This document shows, one piece after another, positions 7,190-7,594 of a stretch of 7,594 bases of DNA. Position numbers and translations under genes: made by a program. Origin of the DNA: Solobacterium sp. (lineage in GTDB: Bacteria > Bacillota_I > Bacilli_A > Erysipelotrichales > Erysipelotrichaceae). Each line of letters starts with the position of its first letter. Positions within the stretch are counted from its first letter, which is position 1. The notes under the pieces were generated by a model. The model worked only from the letters and a program-made list of their open reading frames with translations. It was not told where the DNA came from and ran no database searches. The DNA lies in assembly GCA_017536845.1 (NCBI GenBank), contig JAFWCP010000113.1:1-7594 (forward strand), written 5' to 3'.

Positions 7190-7360
7190 TTTCCATCCGT
7201 CCGGAATTCTGAAGGGGATCTTCGAAAACCAGCGGTACTGCAATTCACATGCCTGATATAAAACTCTGTCAGTCCGTTGATACGGAATCAGATTCGTACA
7301 GACAGAAAGCCTGCAAGACAGTTGTGTTTGTTATGGCAGAACTGAGAAAGAGGAAGCTGA
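7190..7360. other. Non-coding stretch after the RhuM-Fic gene
   Basis: Apart from the nested inverted repeat at 7265-7306, I see no gene, no clear terminator and no antitoxin-sized ORF with a ribosome site. It may include further decayed sequence of the remnant that follows. Confidence 0.4.
7265..7306. repeat. Nested inverted repeat downstream of the RhuM-Fic gene
   Basis: Inner arms TACGGAAT (7281-7288) and ATTCGTA (7292-7298) pair with one bulged G around the loop CAG. Outer arms TCTGTC (7265-7270) and GACAGA (7301-7306) can extend the stem across an asymmetric internal loop. No T-run follows, so terminator function is doubtful. Confidence 0.4.
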
Positions 7361-7587
7361 GAACCGTCATTTCTGCAGGAACCGGTTCTGTCAGCTTTCA
7401 CAGATGTTAAGGCTGCTTCTGAAACAGCCTATGGAACCGGATTCGCCTGTCACGTGACCGTTGTCGATACTTATGCTTCAGGAAGCGTCACGGGATCACA
7501 GTCAGTCGGTTCAAACGCTGCTGTACCGGCACGATTACAGGCGGCAGCAGTGTGAGCACGGCATGGTCGCATAACAGATATTATTAA
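7361..7587 (+). pseudogene. Frameshifted 3' remnant of a secreted-type protein gene
   Basis: One + frame is open from 7361 (just after a TGA) to TGA 7553-7555 and reads LSAFTDVKAASETAYGTGFA, then VTVVDTYASGSVTGSQSVGS. Shifting frame at about 7520-7525, right after SNAA, gives TGTITGGSSVSTAWSHNRYY and a stop TAA at 7585-7587. Both halves share the same G/S/T-rich, extracellular beta-sandwich-like composition, so a single indel in one gene explains them better than two chance frames. There is no start codon with a ribosome site and the 5' part is missing. The family is not recognised. A sequencing error could mimic the frameshift but not the missing 5' end. Confidence 0.4.
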
Positions 7588-7594
7588 AATAAAA

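Noticed and set aside
6851..7248. Minus-strand ORFs of 130 and 85 codons as an antitoxin for the Fic protein
   Set aside because: They mostly overlap the well-supported Fic domain in antisense and show no antitoxin-like motif or ribosome site.
1..7594. tRNA, rRNA, transposase gene or riboswitch
   Set aside because: No cloverleaf with TTCGANNC-type arms, no rRNA-like sequence, no transposase motif and no recognisable riboswitch core was seen on reading either strand.

Overview
The window suggests a Gram-positive, low-to-mid GC Firmicute, most likely from the Erysipelotrichia (gut or oral anaerobes). Ribosome binding sites are strong GGAGG types. The large secreted protein combines BspA-type leucine-rich repeats, a CAP domain, Big_2 domains and an aromatic/glycine-rich C-terminal wall-binding module, a style common in that group. 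This placement is an inference from protein style; no marker gene is present.

Layout, left to right, all genes on the + strand: (1) a short leader with a possible extended -10 promoter; (2) a translationally coupled pair (ATGA overlap), 106-1464 and 1461-2783. The first gene is a P-loop (AAA/STAND-like) ATPase with a C-terminal winged-helix-like segment. The second has an N-terminal domain that looks like a degenerate, nucleotide-site-less NTPase fold, followed by kinesin-light-chain-type TPRs, three of them near-identical 126-bp tandem units. (3) About 420 bp with no convincing intact gene and a possible coding remnant. (4) A 933-residue secreted surface protein, 3206-6007, closed by a clear intrinsic terminator. 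(5) A regulatory-looking gap with inverted repeats. (6) A RhuM-family/Fic-domain protein, 6254-7189. (7) A 405-bp tail that seems to hold the decayed, frameshifted 3' end of a secreted-type protein gene.

The most system-like element is the ATPase/TPR pair. Coupled translation and matching domain logic (active P-loop ATPase plus inactive-NTPase/TPR partner) suggest a two-component sensing complex of the STAND/NLR-like type, plausibly defensive or signalling. Neither protein shows a recognisable effector domain (nuclease, TIR, protease, pore), so the output is unknown. With a RhuM-Fic protein and gene remnants nearby, the window reads as an accessory, turnover-prone region. The surface protein is probably an independent host- or matrix-interaction gene and not part of that system.
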